Shown here piece after piece: positions 5,570 through 6,733 of a stretch of 6,733 nt of DNA (its first letter is position 1; each line of letters opens with the position of its first letter). The position numbers and the translations under genes are program-made. Location of the stretch: positions 1-6,733 of the forward strand of contig JAJRTK010000012.1 of NCBI GenBank assembly GCA_024278345.1. Reading direction: 5' to 3'. The DNA is from a bacterium (GTDB lineage: Bacteria; CSSED10-310; JAJRTK01). A model generated the notes under the pieces. The model did no database searches. It was not told the DNA's origin and saw only the letters and a program-made list of their open reading frames with translations.

Positions 5570-6326
5570 AACATTGGTTTGGGTGTCCGGGGCTCATCGC
5601 CTCTTGGCGACGCACTTCCATTAGCACAATCGACGCGGCATTCGCAACATTGAGTGATTCGACGGTCCCATAGTTGGGAATCGTCACAAGCTCATCGCAA
5701 CTGCGCGAAACCAACGGTCTCAGCCCCGATGACTCCGCCCCCACGACAATCACCGCAGGACGGTTGAACCGCAACCGAAACAAAGAAACCCCCCCGGCCG
5801 CGGCGGCGCCATAACACCAGTATCCCGAACTCTGGAGCCGGCGAAGGGCGTTTGACAAATTCGACACGACAATCAGGGGCACATGCGCCGCCGCCCCCGA
5901 CGACACCTTGGCGACAGTTGGAGTATTTCCCGCCGCGCCATGTCGCGGAATGACAACAGCTTTGACACCCGCGAAATCGGCACTACGAAGCAATGCCCCG
6001 AGATTTCTTGGGTCTTGCACTTGGTCCGCAACCAAAAGCAGATCTGTTGGCTCTGGAGGAAACAACGATTCGAATTCTGGCTGCCGCGCCGACTGGACAA
6101 CAGCAATGACCCCCTGATGATGCCTCGAGCCGCACCGCCGCTCCAGCTCTCGCCTACTCACCGTCCGGATGAGCACCCCTCGCTGCCGGGCCAGAGAATC
6201 GACACGACGGCTGATGGGTCCTCTCAATCCATGCGCCACAAAAACGCAGACCGGATCGAGCTTACTTGAACGCAACACCTCCACAACGGGGTTGATACCA
6301 TAGACAATTTCAGTCTCATTGCTCAT
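5568..6326 (-). CDS. rlmB: 23S rRNA (guanosine-2'-O-)-methyltransferase, TrmH/RlmB family
   Basis: Encodes a 252-residue SPOUT-class methyltransferase that uses S-adenosylmethionine to methylate a ribose 2'-OH, by homology G2251 of 23S rRNA in the P-site loop. The N-terminal L30e-like RNA-binding domain opens with EIVYGINPVVEVLRS (6-20) and includes HHQG (69-72). The SPOUT domain has motif 1 DQVQDPRNLGALLRSADFAG (101-120, with the conserved Asn and Arg), motif 2 VVGAESSGLRPLV (194-206) and motif 3 VESLNVANAASIVLMEVRRQ (222-241), which forms the knot. Length is typical. The frame is open upstream to 6497, but ATG at 6326 with AGGAAAGG about 7 nt before it fits the family start. The sub-family could be another TrmH-type enzyme. 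It precedes the tRNA-tuf operon but has its own probable terminator. Confidence 0.9.
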   Translation of the reverse strand: MSNETEIVYGINPVVEVLRSSKLDPVCVFVAHGLRGPISRRVDSLARQRGVLIRTVSRRELERRCGSRHHQGVIAVVQSARQPEFESLFPPEPTDLLLVADQVQDPRNLGALLRSADFAGVKAVVIPRHGAAGNTPTVAKVSSGAAAHVPLIVVSNLSNALRRLQSSGYWCYGAAAAGGVSLFRLRFNRPAVIVVGAESSGLRPLVSRSCDELVTIPNYGTVESLNVANAASIVLMEVRRQEAMSPGHPNQC

Positions 6327-6438
6327 CGGCGCACCTTTCCTATCGCTGAAAACCCAGAACCACTCCTCCAGTTTCTGCATCCGACCGCGATTGTCGTGCA
6401 TGGCCACGAAAGAGGATAATGCAAATTCCGTAAGAGGG

Positions 6439-6525
6439 TCATGCAAGTCCGGTGAACGATTTGTCGGGCAAAATTCCAGCGAGCAAGAGACCGGCAATTT
6501 GACAAGCGAGGCGGGCCTTATTCAT
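6439..6525 (-). CDS. Possible 28-residue hydrophobic small protein or gene remnant
   Basis: An ATG-started frame of 28 codons has a Lys/Arg start (MNKAR) followed by a hydrophobic core (LACQIAGLLLAGILP), resembling a signal or leader peptide. GAGAGGG lies about 13 nt upstream, rather far for a ribosome binding site. It sits between the unidentified edge gene and rlmB. It could be a small membrane peptide, the relic of a secreted protein, or chance; I do not recognise it. Confidence 0.25.
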   Translation of the reverse strand: MNKARLACQIAGLLLAGILPDKSFTGLA

Positions 6526-6551
6526 TGTTGTCGATCACCCTCTCTTCAACT

Positions 6552-6733
6552 CTACTCAGCCCCAGCGGCTTCGTAACATCGCTTTTGCGAGGATCGGAAG
6601 CGGGTGCCCCCCTTGGACCCGGATATCTCATCAAAAACCTGCTGCGGCGTCTGATCCATCGTCTCCACCGGCGTCTTCGTCGGTGGGACATCCTCGACGT
6701 AGTGCAAGACTACGCCTCCGGTGTCCGCCTGTC
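6552..6733 (-). CDS. C-terminal part of an unidentified protein, cut by the window edge
   Basis: An open frame enters from the right edge and runs 59 codons to a TAG at 6552-6554. The readable end includes GGVVLHYVEDVPPTKTPVE and TPQQVFDEISGSKGG, then a Lys/Arg-rich tail ending YEAAGAE. The third codon positions are strongly G/C in the upstream two thirds, as expected of coding DNA. I recognise no family or motif. The start and most of the protein lie outside the window. It points the same way as rlmB, 225 bp upstream of it. Confidence 0.5.
   Translation of the reverse strand, partial: QADTGGVVLHYVEDVPPTKTPVETMDQTPQQVFDEISGSKGGTRFRSSQKRCYEAAGAE

Noticed and set aside
6327-6497. 57-codon N-terminal extension of rlmB
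   Set aside because: The extension has no homology that I recognise; ATG at 6326 has a good ribosome binding site and gives the usual family length.

Overview
The window is a bacterial chromosome segment read entirely on the minus strand. In transcription order (right to left) it holds the 3' end of an unrecognised gene, rlmB (23S rRNA 2'-O-methyltransferase), four tRNA genes (Thr-TGT, Tyr-GTA, Gly-TCC, Thr-GGT), tuf (EF-Tu), tRNA-Trp(CCA), secE, nusG, rplK (L11) and rplA (L1), then about 514 bp of gene-free DNA rich in palindromes. This is the widely conserved bacterial order tRNAs-tuf-tRNA(Trp)-secE-nusG-rplK-rplA, which supplies translation elongation, protein export, transcription elongation and two stalk-base ribosomal proteins.

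Organism: a Gram-negative-type bacterium with moderate GC content. Proteins alone do not let me place it with confidence. EF-Tu, NusG and RlmB are generic bacterial forms; Acidobacteriota, Nitrospirota, Verrucomicrobiota or Methylomirabilota-like lineages all seem possible. This is an impression, not a determination.

Regions: (1) 1-514 has no gene; it holds two GC-rich palindrome arrays that end in the same tail, plus a 19-bp inverted repeat bracketing the second array. (2) 515-1662 is rplA-rplK, 14 bp apart, behind a 235-bp structured leader. (3) 1898-3263 is nusG and secE, separated by an unusually long gap of about 400 bp. (4) 3450-5390 is tRNA-Trp, tuf and the four-tRNA cluster, driven by a textbook sigma-70-type promoter (TTGACA-17-TAGTAT) about 13 nt upstream of the first tRNA. 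(5) 5568-6733 is rlmB, a possible 28-codon hydrophobic ORF, and the tail of an unidentified gene at the edge.

Oddities: SecE has an extra C-terminal hydrophobic segment; NusG has an acidic, Ser-rich N-terminal extension of about 55 residues; tuf appears to start with GTG; rpmG is not in its frequent place upstream of secE; and rplJ-rplL-rpoBC, which usually follow rplA, do not appear within the 514 bp available, where the repeats sit instead. I see no defence, CRISPR or phage system. The most novel-looking material is the repeat region downstream of rplA.
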